Below, in pieces: positions 1 to 9,112 of a DNA stretch of 64,000 nt. The notes beneath the pieces are model-generated. The model was given only the letters and a program-made list of their open reading frames with translations, was not told the origin of the DNA and did no database searches. The translations under genes and the position numbers were made by a program. Within the stretch, counting starts at the first letter, position 1; each line of letters opens with the position of its first letter. The DNA is from Bacteroidaceae bacterium (GTDB lineage: Bacteria; Bacteroidota; Bacteroidia; Bacteroidales; Bacteroidaceae): contig JAGBGU010000003.1 of NCBI GenBank assembly GCA_017935785.1, positions 1-64,000 of the forward strand, given 5' to 3'.

Positions 1-235
1 AAAACTTATGTCCTTATGTTCTTTTGTCGAAAAAACTCAAAGCCGATTGCTCATAATGTTCTTCTGTCAAAAAAACATAATCCGTATGCCATCAAAATTC
101 TTTACAAAACCGTATTTCCGTATAAATCCAGCTGGAAAGCCGGAAATGCCCAGTTGGAAAAATTTTGTTTCCCAACTGGAAAATTATTTTTTCTCAGTTG
201 GAAATTTATTTTTTTCCAGTAGGGCTGTTTTTTGA
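1..235. repeat. edge array of ~40-44 nt degenerate units
   Basis: No credible gene. Two copies of a unit beginning ATGTTCTT (positions 16 and 56) are 40 nt apart and each carries a run of A. They are followed from about 127 by units built on CCAGCTGG, CCAGTTGG and CCAACTGG, spaced 21-23 nt (42-44 nt per full unit), each followed by A/T tracts. The segment GGAAATGC before a palindrome and TTTCC-loop-GGAAA followed by T6 recur in the array at 28011-28184. Short open frames across it read only low-complexity sequence. Positions 236-378 show nothing recognisable. Confidence 0.55.
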
Positions 236-378
236 GGCGAATTAGGTTTGTTTTTGAACTGTTTTAAGCGGTTTTTTGTTCATAATAAAACCAACGTGTG
301 ATAGGTAGATGGTAGTAAAAATATTTTACACCACAATAAAGAGGAACAAAAGAATCCCTTCAAGCGACAGAAAGAATA

Positions 379-1086
379 TCAGTGGAAGTCCACTACACCA
401 CAGAAGGCTTCATATGACTTTTCTATACGCGAAAGTTCAAAAGGCTGCAAACGGAGCGAAAAGGTTCCTTTAAGTTCATCAAGACCATAAATGGATTTAA
501 TCAGACTGGCCACATTGAATGAAAAAGAATCGCCACGGGACATTATATAATACGCCACCTTAATAAGGAAAGCACGGTCCTGTTCTACATAATGCAGAGC
601 CTGAAGCAACACAAAGGATGTTACTTTATTGAATGATTTCAGAAGAAAAGGTATCCGAGAAGACATTTCATCATATCCCAGCATGGTAAAGAGAAAATGC
701 ACTTCATTGACTTGCCTTAGGGCCGGCAGTATGGTCTGAACCGTTTTCTGACGGTCAATTTGCGATGCCCTGAGCAGCATAGCCGCTTCTTTGAATCCAT
801 CGTCATAAAGCGACAGGCTACCCTGCTCCATTCCTTGTACAAAACACTTAAGCATGGTAACGAGGAACGCCTTTGAATTGTAACGGACAAGACAGACAAA
901 CAGTTGCCAAAAGGATGAGGACTGAACAGACAAGCCTATGCGTTCGCCAAATATATATCCTGCCGTTCTGAACTGTGAGTTGGAAAGACTGTTGAGAAAA
1001 GCAGTTAAAGCGTCATAATCCTTTTGTTCAACAAGAAAGGTCAACTTATTGAACAAGACTGAATTAAAATGACTGTCTTTTCCCAT
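379..1086 (-). CDS. hypothetical helical protein
   Basis: A 235-residue protein that I do not recognise. It has no signal peptide, lipobox or membrane segment, so it is probably cytoplasmic. The sequence is rich in Leu, Phe and Ser and reads as consecutive amphipathic helices, for example around residues 10-30, 60-90 and 150-190, which could form a HEAT- or TPR-like solenoid, but no repeat consensus is clear. It lies downstream of the SRP RNA/tRNA-Thr unit, separated from it by a strong terminator, so it needs its own promoter; none with TAnnTTTG is visible in the roughly 20 bases before the start. Even codon use over the full length supports real coding. Confidence 0.7.
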   Translation of the reverse strand: MGKDSHFNSVLFNKLTFLVEQKDYDALTAFLNSLSNSQFRTAGYIFGERIGLSVQSSSFWQLFVCLVRYNSKAFLVTMLKCFVQGMEQGSLSLYDDGFKEAAMLLRASQIDRQKTVQTILPALRQVNEVHFLFTMLGYDEMSSRIPFLLKSFNKVTSFVLLQALHYVEQDRAFLIKVAYYIMSRGDSFSFNVASLIKSIYGLDELKGTFSLRLQPFELSRIEKSYEAFCGVVDFH

Positions 1087-1107
1087 TATAGATATATGTT
1101 ATTTGCG

Positions 1108-1144
1108 ATAAAAAAAATAAAAGCGAAACACTGGTTTCGCTTTT
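1108..1144 (-). terminator. rho-independent terminator of the SRP RNA/tRNA-Thr unit
   Basis: Inverted repeat AAAAGCGAAAC/GTTTCGCTTTT (1119-1129 and 1134-1144) with a 4-nt loop. On the minus strand it is followed by a run of T (the A-run at 1109-1117). It begins 6 nt after the tRNA 3' end. Confidence 0.85.
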
Positions 1145-1149
1145 GCTTG

Positions 1150-1223
1150 AGCCTCTTGTCGGATTCGAACCAACGACCCCGAGATTACAAATCACGTGCT
1201 CTGGCCAACTGAGCTAAAGAGGC
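1150..1223 (-). tRNA. tRNA-Thr (anticodon TGT)
   Basis: Cloverleaf on the minus strand: acceptor GCCTCTT/AAGAGGC, D stem GCTC/GAGC, anticodon loop TTTGTAA giving anticodon UGU, T arm GTTGG-TTCGAAT-CCGAC, discriminator U. The anticodon stem CGTGA/TCTCG has a central T-T mismatch. CCA is not encoded. It lies 4 nt after the SRP RNA and is probably processed from the same transcript. Confidence 0.95.
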
Positions 1224-1227
1224 GGGT

Positions 1228-1323
1228 GGGAAAGCTACCTGCATCGCGCCGCTACAACCAAGTACCCTTGCTGCGATCAAGCCCTGGGGGATTCCAAGGG
1301 AGCATGCCGTGAAGGACTTTCCC
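1228..1323 (-). ncRNA. ffs: SRP RNA (4.5S-like, small bacterial type)
   Basis: About 96 nt, closed by GGGAAAG/CTTTCCC at the two ends (1317-1323 and 1228-1234). The apical region contains CAGG, 10 nt, then AGCA, which aligns with the Ffh-binding symmetric loop of SRP RNA (E. coli CAGG-N10-AGCA), flanked by pairing CCC/GGG. The apical 10 nt are GCTTGATCGC, not the usual GGAA-type tetraloop, so the tip is a short stem with a larger loop. A consensus promoter lies just upstream. The RNA partners with Ffh for membrane targeting of nascent proteins. The fold was judged by eye. Confidence 0.85.
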
Positions 1324-1335
1324 ATTTTTGCGGTG

Positions 1336-1367
1336 CAAAGGTAATACATTTCATTGACTCGGACAAA
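1336..1367 (-). promoter_or_regulatory. Bacteroidetes housekeeping promoter for SRP RNA/tRNA-Thr
   Basis: On the minus strand TTTG (1364-1367), 20-nt spacer, TACCTTTG (1336-1343): an exact match to TTTG-N20-TAnnTTTG. The RNA 5' end is expected about 7-13 nt downstream. Confidence 0.9.
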
Positions 1368-1413
1368 TATTTCCTTCATTTTTTTATCATGATCCATTTT
1401 ATTGCTCGCGAAC

Positions 1414-1445
1414 TTTATTTATATAGAAATAAAGACGTAAATTTG
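1414..1445 (+). promoter_or_regulatory. promoter of the DUF4199 operon
   Basis: TAAATTTG at 1438-1445 (the -7 element) with TTTA at 1414-1417 at the -33 position, 20-nt spacer. The start codon follows 21 nt after the -7 box. Confidence 0.75.
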
Positions 1446-1466
1446 CGTGAATTATAAATTACAGAG

Positions 1467-2021
1467 ATGAGCAACAACCCTTTTGATCGTAATCAGGCTC
1501 TGGCCACGGCCTCGCAAAACGGTATAAGACTGGGACTGATGTGGCTTGCCAGTTTTGGCTGTACCATGTATGCCATGGATATCCCTTTCCTGGGTACGGC
1601 CGGCAATTTCATCGGTCTGTTTTCCATATTGGCATGTACAAGAATGATACGCAGCTACCGTACACTGGTGTATAATCTGAACTGGCTGCAAAGCCTGTGG
1701 TTTGCCTTGACCTGCTTTCTCAACGCAGCGCTGATAACTACGCTGGGACAATACATTTACTTTGCCTTTCTGGATCAGGGACATTTCATAAACACCATCA
1801 GCACGATGTTCCAAGACCCGCTGTACGCAGAAACCATGAAGCATAACTTTCCAGACCTGGACATAAAGACACTGCTCGATGCACTGGCTTCAATGAGTAC
1901 GCGGACCATAATCGTGCAGTTGCTCTTCATGAACACCATGGCTACAGGATTCTGCGCACTGCTCAGTTCCCTTTTTGGAGGTTTGGGCAGAATTAACCCA
2001 CAACCCGAAGTAAAATCATAA
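1467..2021 (+). CDS. DUF4199 family membrane protein
   Basis: 184 residues with four likely transmembrane helices (about residues 22-38, 44-60, 75-98 and 148-170), matching the Bacteroidetes DUF4199 family, which has no assigned function. The family is usually found directly before a DPM1-like GT2 glycosyltransferase, as here with a 22-nt gap, which suggests a joint role in envelope lipid-linked sugar transfer; that is inference from position only. First gene of an operon running at least to the Crp/Fnr gene, with a consensus promoter just upstream. Confidence 0.8.
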   Translation: MSNNPFDRNQALATASQNGIRLGLMWLASFGCTMYAMDIPFLGTAGNFIGLFSILACTRMIRSYRTLVYNLNWLQSLWFALTCFLNAALITTLGQYIYFAFLDQGHFINTISTMFQDPLYAETMKHNFPDLDIKTLLDALASMSTRTIIVQLLFMNTMATGFCALLSSLFGGLGRINPQPEVKS

Positions 2022-2043
2022 AACAAACGACATAAGACAACCA

Positions 2044-3000
2044 ATGGACATTTCAGTTGTAATACCCCTTTACAATGAGGACGAATCGCTCCCCGAACTC
2101 TTTTCGTGGATAAAGCGGGTAATGGAAGAAAACAAATTCACATACGAGGTAATATTTGTAAACGACGGCAGTACAGACCGTTCATGGGATGTAATCAACG
2201 AACTGCACAACCAGAATCCCGACACGGTACACGGCATTAAATTCAGACGTAATTACGGAAAAAGCCCGGCACTGTATTGCGGATTTGACCGTGCCAAGGG
2301 AGATGTGGTAATAACCATGGACGCCGACCTGCAGGACTCGCCCGACGAGATACCCGAACTGTACAGGATGATTACCCAGGACGGCTATGATCTGGTAAGC
2401 GGATACAAGCAGAAGCGGTACGACCCGCTGTCCAAGACCATCCCCACCAAACTTTTCAACGCCACGGCAAGGAAGGTGAGCGGCATACACAATCTGCACG
2501 ACTTCAACTGCGGACTTAAAGCTTACAGAAACGAGGTGATCAAACACATTGAAGTGTATGGAGAGATGCACCGCTATATCCCCTATCTGGCCAAAAGCGC
2601 AGGATTCAGCAAAATTGGCGAAAAGACGGTACACCACCAGGCACGCAAGTTCGGCAAGTCAAAGTTTATGGGACTCAACCGTTTTGTCAACGGCTATCTT
2701 GACCTGCTTTCGCTATGGTTCCTTGACAGTTTCGGGCTGAAACCAATGCACGTGTTCGGATTCATAGGCACTCTGATGTTCATCGTAGGCCTGTTGAGCG
2801 TGATTGTAGTGGGTGCAACCAAACTTTATTACCTGAACAACGGATATGTACACCCACTGGTAACGGACAGTCCTTATTTCTATCTGGCCCTTACCATGAT
2901 GATTCTGGGCACACAACTATTCGTTGCAGGTTTTCTGGGCGAGCTTATCAGCCGCAACGCCCCTGAACGTAACAACTACCAAATAGAAAAAGAACTGTAA
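2044..3000 (+). CDS. GT2 glycosyltransferase, DPM1/GtrB-like
   Basis: 318 residues. The N-terminal GT-A domain has VVIPLYNEDESLPEL, FVNDGSTD and the metal-binding MDADLQD around residue 96, typical of polyprenyl-phosphate mannose/glucose synthases. The C-terminus has two transmembrane helices (about residues 233-258 and 277-303), as in GtrB-type enzymes that charge undecaprenyl phosphate at the inner face of the membrane. The sugar donor cannot be told from sequence. Its stop codon overlaps the next start (TAATG), so the genes are translationally coupled. The whole GtrB-like core is intact. Confidence 0.9.
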   Translation: MDISVVIPLYNEDESLPELFSWIKRVMEENKFTYEVIFVNDGSTDRSWDVINELHNQNPDTVHGIKFRRNYGKSPALYCGFDRAKGDVVITMDADLQDSPDEIPELYRMITQDGYDLVSGYKQKRYDPLSKTIPTKLFNATARKVSGIHNLHDFNCGLKAYRNEVIKHIEVYGEMHRYIPYLAKSAGFSKIGEKTVHHQARKFGKSKFMGLNRFVNGYLDLLSLWFLDSFGLKPMHVFGFIGTLMFIVGLLSVIVVGATKLYYLNNGYVHPLVTDSPYFYLALTMMILGTQLFVAGFLGELISRNAPERNNYQIEKEL

Positions 3001-3470
3001 TGCGCCGAATTCCAATACTTCTTTTATCATGCCTTGCCCTACTTGGCGCATGTGACCAAGCCGACTGCACACTTGACAACAGCGTAACCTACACCTGCAA
3101 TTTCTATGCAGAGGGAAGCAAAGTTACGCTTAACGACATTATCACTGTTACAGCCTGCGGTACTGACTCTGTGCTGGTAAACCAAAAGCAGGGAGCGACA
3201 GGAATAGAACTGCCCATGAGCTACTGGAACGAAGAGGACACACTGGTATTGCGCATTCAGGGTAGCGGATACACCATGGAGGATACCATTTGGATAAAGA
3301 AGAACAACATTCCCCATTTTGAATCGCCTGATTGTCCGACAAAAATGTTCCACCTCATCACAGACGTGAACAGCACACATACCTTCATTGATTCGCTGTC
3401 ACTGGTAAATCCTAATGTAAATTATGCCGATGTTGAAAATATACAGATACATTTCCACGCTGCTGATTAG
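3000..3470 (+). CDS. DUF6452 family lipoprotein
   Basis: 156 residues with a lipoprotein signal peptide ending in the lipobox LLGAC (Cys 18), so it is probably anchored to a periplasm-facing or outer membrane. The body matches the pattern I recall for DUF6452: short beta strands, a DCP segment and a C-terminal NVNYAD region close to the end. Function unknown. It overlaps the preceding stop by one base and the following DUF6048 gene by 47 nt, a fixed pairing in Bacteroidales genomes that suggests the two products work together. Family assignment is from memory of sequence patterns. Confidence 0.75.
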   Translation: MRRIPILLLSCLALLGACDQADCTLDNSVTYTCNFYAEGSKVTLNDIITVTACGTDSVLVNQKQGATGIELPMSYWNEEDTLVLRIQGSGYTMEDTIWIKKNNIPHFESPDCPTKMFHLITDVNSTHTFIDSLSLVNPNVNYADVENIQIHFHAAD

Positions 3471-4182
3471 TCTGACGGCAGCCACTGCCCTTTCACAAAC
3501 CACAGAAGAGAATATCGCTGAAAAGGCCAAGGCTCTCCCCGATACACTAACCGCCGCGCAAAAGGAGAAAAAGAGCGCCTTCATATCAGGCGCGGCCGTT
3601 TCTGTTGACATGTGCGGTCTGATGATGAAGCTCATGAATTCGCGTTTTGCCAACATGGAAGCATCGGCCCGTCTGAATTTCAAGGAAAAATACTTCCCTG
3701 TATTTGAACTCGGAATAGGCGACTGCACACGCGAAGGAGAAGAGAACAACAACGTATTCAGCACAACCGCACCCTACTTCAGAGTGGGAATGGACTACAA
3801 TTTCAATAAAAAACACAACGGAAACCGTTTCTTCGGCGGTGTCCGTTACGCTTTTTCCACGTTCAACTACGATTTTGAAAACCCCGACTTCATGGATGAA
3901 GCGTGGGGCGTACACACACCTCTTGTACTTGACGACGTAAAAGGCAAGGCACAATGGGCGGAGATTGTCATCGGTGTGGAGACCAAACTGTGGAGCATCA
4001 TACGTCTGGGATACAATGTGCGCTACAAAATGCGTATCAAACAGAGCGGCAATGAATGGGGCGACCCATGGTATATTCCGGGATTCGGACGAAACGGAGG
4101 ATCAGGATGGGGAGGCACGGTAAACCTGACATTTGACGTAGGCAAAACAGCACGTAAGAACAAAACAAATCTGAAAATATGA
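3424..4182 (+). CDS. DUF6048 family outer-membrane-type protein
   Basis: 252 residues starting with a signal peptide (cleavage probably after TALSQ, about residue 25). The rest alternates polar and aromatic residues in strands (for example PYFRVGMDYNFNKKH and VIGVETKLWSIIRLGYNVRYK), consistent with a small beta-barrel; it matches the Bacteroidetes DUF6048 family. Function unknown. The start lies 47 nt inside the upstream DUF6452 gene; a second ATG at 3430 would work equally well. The 3' end overlaps mntP by ATGA (4 nt), continuing the chain of translational coupling. Confidence 0.78.
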   Translation: MPMLKIYRYISTLLISLTAATALSQTTEENIAEKAKALPDTLTAAQKEKKSAFISGAAVSVDMCGLMMKLMNSRFANMEASARLNFKEKYFPVFELGIGDCTREGEENNNVFSTTAPYFRVGMDYNFNKKHNGNRFFGGVRYAFSTFNYDFENPDFMDEAWGVHTPLVLDDVKGKAQWAEIVIGVETKLWSIIRLGYNVRYKMRIKQSGNEWGDPWYIPGFGRNGGSGWGGTVNLTFDVGKTARKNKTNLKI

Positions 4183-4751
4183 GTTCCATAGAAGTTTGGT
4201 GGATAGGCATAGCGCTGGCTATGGACTGCTTTGCCATCAGCGTTGCCACAGGTATCAGTTCAAGAAAGTTGCTGCCGGGACTTATGACAACGGCCATCCT
4301 GGCTTTCGGTATCTTTCAGGGAGGGATGTTCATGGCAGGGTACGGAGGCACATCCTTCTTTTCCGAATACTTTACCATAATCGGCAAATGGATTTCCGTA
4401 CTGCTGCTTGTCTTCCTGGGCACTAAAATGATATGGGAAGACTTTCATCCCCAAGAAAAGAAGCATTCCGGCATGCTGACCTACAGAAACATTCCGCTAT
4501 TGGCCATTGCCACCAGCCTGGATGCCATGGCTGTGGGAATATCATTCTCATTCATACAAAATGCGGGATGGCATTACATGCTGTGCGTCTCGGCGGTTAT
4601 TGCGTTCTGTTCCTCTTTTCTTTCCATCATAGGAATGGGCATAGGAATTCTTGTGGGAGAAAAACTTCATTTCCCCACTTCATTCATAGGAGGAATCATA
4701 TTGATTTGCATAGCCATAAAGACGGTTGTGGAACATATTGCGAATATCTGA
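4179..4751 (+). CDS. mntP: putative manganese efflux pump MntP
   Basis: 190 residues with six predicted membrane helices. Two internal repeats carry the acidic motifs of the MntP family (LAMDCFAISV near residue 13 and ATSLDAMAVG near residue 110), where the Asp residues lie within the membrane and are needed for Mn2+ export in E. coli MntP. Length is normal for the family. The gene overlaps DUF6048 by ATGA and is followed 18 nt later by apbE. No yybP-ykoY manganese riboswitch is visible upstream, as expected for a gene inside an operon. Confidence 0.9.
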   Translation: MSSIEVWWIGIALAMDCFAISVATGISSRKLLPGLMTTAILAFGIFQGGMFMAGYGGTSFFSEYFTIIGKWISVLLLVFLGTKMIWEDFHPQEKKHSGMLTYRNIPLLAIATSLDAMAVGISFSFIQNAGWHYMLCVSAVIAFCSSFLSIIGMGIGILVGEKLHFPTSFIGGIILICIAIKTVVEHIANI

Positions 4752-4769
4752 AAAAAAATCATACAAGAA

Positions 4770-5807
4770 ATGACTGACAATAAGACAAAAACTCTAAAAA
4801 AATGGCATCTGCCGTTTCTCTTGTTCCTCATTATAGGAACCTATCTGGCCATAACACGTAAAGAAGAGGCAAAGGACATACCTTTCCAATACTGCGAGGG
4901 GGCTATTTTTGGCACAGTTTATCATGCCACATATCAATGCGACAGCAGCCTTAACGGTAAAATTCTGGAAGAGCTGCAGGCTGTTGACCAATCACTCTCC
5001 ATGTTCAACCCCAACAGCACAATCAGCCAGATCAATTCGGGCAAAAGCAACGAAACGGATTCATTATTAAGAACCATATTCCACATAGCCCGCGAAGTAA
5101 GCCAAGCCACAGACGGAGCTTTTGACATTACGGTGGCACCACTTGTGAATGCCTGGGGATTCGGTTTCAAACACGGAGCACTACCCGATTCGCTGCAGGT
5201 GGACAGTCTGAGACAATTGATTGGCTGGAACCGAATCAGTTTAAAGGACAACATATTCTTCCGTGAAGACCCACGCATGATAATAGACCTCAGTGCGGTG
5301 GCGAAAGGATTCGGATCAGATTGTGTGGCACAAATGTTCCGCAAGCATGGCATTAACAACTTCATGATTGAAATTGGCGGAGAAGTTGTAACAAGCGGAG
5401 TCAGTCCAAAGGCCAAAGCATGGCGAATAGGCGTAAACAAACCGCAAGAAGACTCCACATCAACCAGCAACGAACTGCAGACGATACTGCAGATGAACAA
5501 CTGCGCCATGGCTACAAGCGGAAACTACCGCAACTTTTATATTGACAACGGAAGAAAGATTGCCCATACCATTGACCCCAAGACAGGCTATCCGGTACAA
5601 CATTCAATACTGAGCAGCACAGTAATAGCGCCCACTTGCGCCATAGCTGACGCTTATGCCACAGCCTTCATGGTATTGGGGCTCGAAAAGTCACTACAGG
5701 TTCTGGACAAACATCCCGAGCTAATGGCCTATTTTATCCATACAGACAAAGAAGGTAACTACCAGGTATGGAAAAGCCCCGGAATAGAAGCCCTTATCGC
5801 ACAATAA
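4770..5807 (+). CDS. apbE: FAD:protein FMN transferase (ApbE)
   Basis: 345 residues. An N-terminal membrane anchor (about residues 13-29) places the enzyme on the periplasmic face. ApbE attaches FMN covalently to Thr in Na+-NQR (NqrB/C) and Rnf subunits, using Mg2+ and FAD. Family motifs are present: FGTVYHATYQCD, the FAD-binding DLSAVAKGFGSD near residue 172, MIEIGGEVVTSG, and the C-terminal HTIDPKTGYPV followed by a conserved ADAYATAFMVLG metal-site segment. No CxxC truncation or missing block is seen. It lies 7 nt before the Crp/Fnr gene. No flavinylation target is encoded in the window. Confidence 0.92.
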   Translation: MTDNKTKTLKKWHLPFLLFLIIGTYLAITRKEEAKDIPFQYCEGAIFGTVYHATYQCDSSLNGKILEELQAVDQSLSMFNPNSTISQINSGKSNETDSLLRTIFHIAREVSQATDGAFDITVAPLVNAWGFGFKHGALPDSLQVDSLRQLIGWNRISLKDNIFFREDPRMIIDLSAVAKGFGSDCVAQMFRKHGINNFMIEIGGEVVTSGVSPKAKAWRIGVNKPQEDSTSTSNELQTILQMNNCAMATSGNYRNFYIDNGRKIAHTIDPKTGYPVQHSILSSTVIAPTCAIADAYATAFMVLGLEKSLQVLDKHPELMAYFIHTDKEGNYQVWKSPGIEALIAQ

Positions 5808-5813
5808 ACCGAC

Positions 5814-6485
5814 ATGTATACCGAACTTACACAACTGCCTCTGCTACAAGGTATGAATGCCGCGGAAATTACACAGATCCAGAAACAGGCTTCCATATAT
5901 AACACAAACGGCACAAACATTCATATCTGCACACAAGGCGAAGTATGCAACAGACTCTACCTTTTACTGAAAGGAAGCGTGGTACGGCGCACATCGTCAG
6001 CACAGAAAGACTTTGAGTTTGAAGAAACCCTGTTTGCACCATGGGTTATAGAACCGGAGTCTCTGTATGGTCTGCATTGTATGTACAGGAGCGATTACAT
6101 TACCGCGGAAACCTGTACCCTGATGACACTTGAGAAACCCGAAATGGCAAAATTGTTTACACGTAATGACATTTTTCGGATGAATTATCTCAATCTGCTG
6201 TCTGCCAACATACAATACTTGAAAGAACAACAGATGCAACCTTATACATCATGTACAGCCAAGCGACTGATATATCTCATCCGCACACTCTCTTCCGTTT
6301 CATACGGAAGCAAGACTATGAGAATCAAAATGGAAGATCTGGCTGCCTATATGAACGAGACAAGACTGAACATATCGCGTCTGCTAAACCATTGGCAAGA
6401 CCAGAACCTGATAAAGTTGCAACGAAAAGAAATTCATATCCCACGGTTGGAAAACCTAATATCCCATGCGCTTGCTTCGCATTAA
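5814..6485 (+). CDS. Crp/Fnr family transcriptional regulator
   Basis: 223 residues: a cyclic-nucleotide-binding-like beta-roll (about residues 15-115, LLKGSVVRRTS and an acidic loop), a dimer helix (about 120-150) and a C-terminal winged helix (about 160-215) with AAYMNETRLNISRLLNHW as recognition region. There are no N-terminal Cys clusters, so it is not an oxygen-sensing FNR; ligand unknown. It is six bases after apbE, last but one in the operon. The following peptidase starts 36 nt later. Bacteroidetes members of this type commonly respond to redox or nitrosative stress, which cannot be confirmed here. Confidence 0.85.
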   Translation: MYTELTQLPLLQGMNAAEITQIQKQASIYNTNGTNIHICTQGEVCNRLYLLLKGSVVRRTSSAQKDFEFEETLFAPWVIEPESLYGLHCMYRSDYITAETCTLMTLEKPEMAKLFTRNDIFRMNYLNLLSANIQYLKEQQMQPYTSCTAKRLIYLIRTLSSVSYGSKTMRIKMEDLAAYMNETRLNISRLLNHWQDQNLIKLQRKEIHIPRLENLISHALASH

Positions 6486-6520
6486 CAGTAAACCGGCAAA
6501 CAAAACAGAAATTTGACTAC

Positions 6521-8563
<2,043 letters not shown>

Positions 8564-8595
8564 ATAATTAAGAACTACTAAAATTTCGCCATAAA

Positions 8596-9027
8596 ATGGA
8601 AAAGAAACAAGCAGAACTTGATAACAGATACCTTCGCATGGCCTGTATCTGGAGTGAGAACAGTTATTGCAAACGCAGACAGGTAGGCGCCCTGATTGTA
8701 AAAGACAACATGATTATCAGCGACGGCTACAACGGCACCCCTTCAGGATTTGAGAACATCTGTGAGGATGACAATGACGTAACGCTTCCCTATGTACTCC
8801 ATGCCGAAGCCAATGCCATCACAAAAATAGCACGGAGCGGAAACAACAGCCAGGACAGCACTTTGTATGTTACAGACTCTCCCTGTATCGAATGTGCCAA
8901 ACTAATCATTCAGGCCGGGATAAAACGTGTAGTCTACAAACGCGCCTATCGCTTGACAGACGGGGTAGACCTGTTGTTAAAGGCCGGTATTGAAGTGGAA
9001 CACCTGCCCATGGAAAACGAGCAATAG
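8596..9027 (+). CDS. dCMP deaminase family protein
   Basis: 143 residues. The zinc-dependent cytidine/deoxycytidylate deaminase signature is present as HAEANAI (about residue 68, His ligand and catalytic Glu) and PCIECAK (about 96-102, two Cys ligands). The protein converts dCMP to dUMP, supplying thymidylate synthesis. The upstream RRQVGALIVKDNMIISDGYNGTPSG segment is characteristic of the dCMP branch rather than the tRNA or guanine deaminases. A gap of 32 nt from the peptidase allows cotranscription. Confidence 0.92.
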   Translation: MEKKQAELDNRYLRMACIWSENSYCKRRQVGALIVKDNMIISDGYNGTPSGFENICEDDNDVTLPYVLHAEANAITKIARSGNNSQDSTLYVTDSPCIECAKLIIQAGIKRVVYKRAYRLTDGVDLLLKAGIEVEHLPMENEQ

Positions 9028-9112
9028 CATATTTCAATATCATCCTGACAACTCCTGTTATGGACTCCAGAAAGTTATAATAATAAACGTAATACTCATA
9101 TAATACCTTGAA

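Noticed and set aside
1150-1223. tRNA-Thr as an integration site for a mobile element
   Set aside because: No integrase and no repeated tRNA 3' end nearby.
1185-1397. Minus-strand open frame over the SRP RNA and tRNA
   Set aside because: It lies inside two RNA genes and their promoter.
4179-4200. Manganese riboswitch before mntP
   Set aside because: mntP starts inside the preceding gene, leaving no leader for one.
6251-6520. N-terminal 90-codon extension of the M3 peptidase
   Set aside because: It overlaps the regulator gene and has no similarity to the family; ATG at 6521 gives the usual start.
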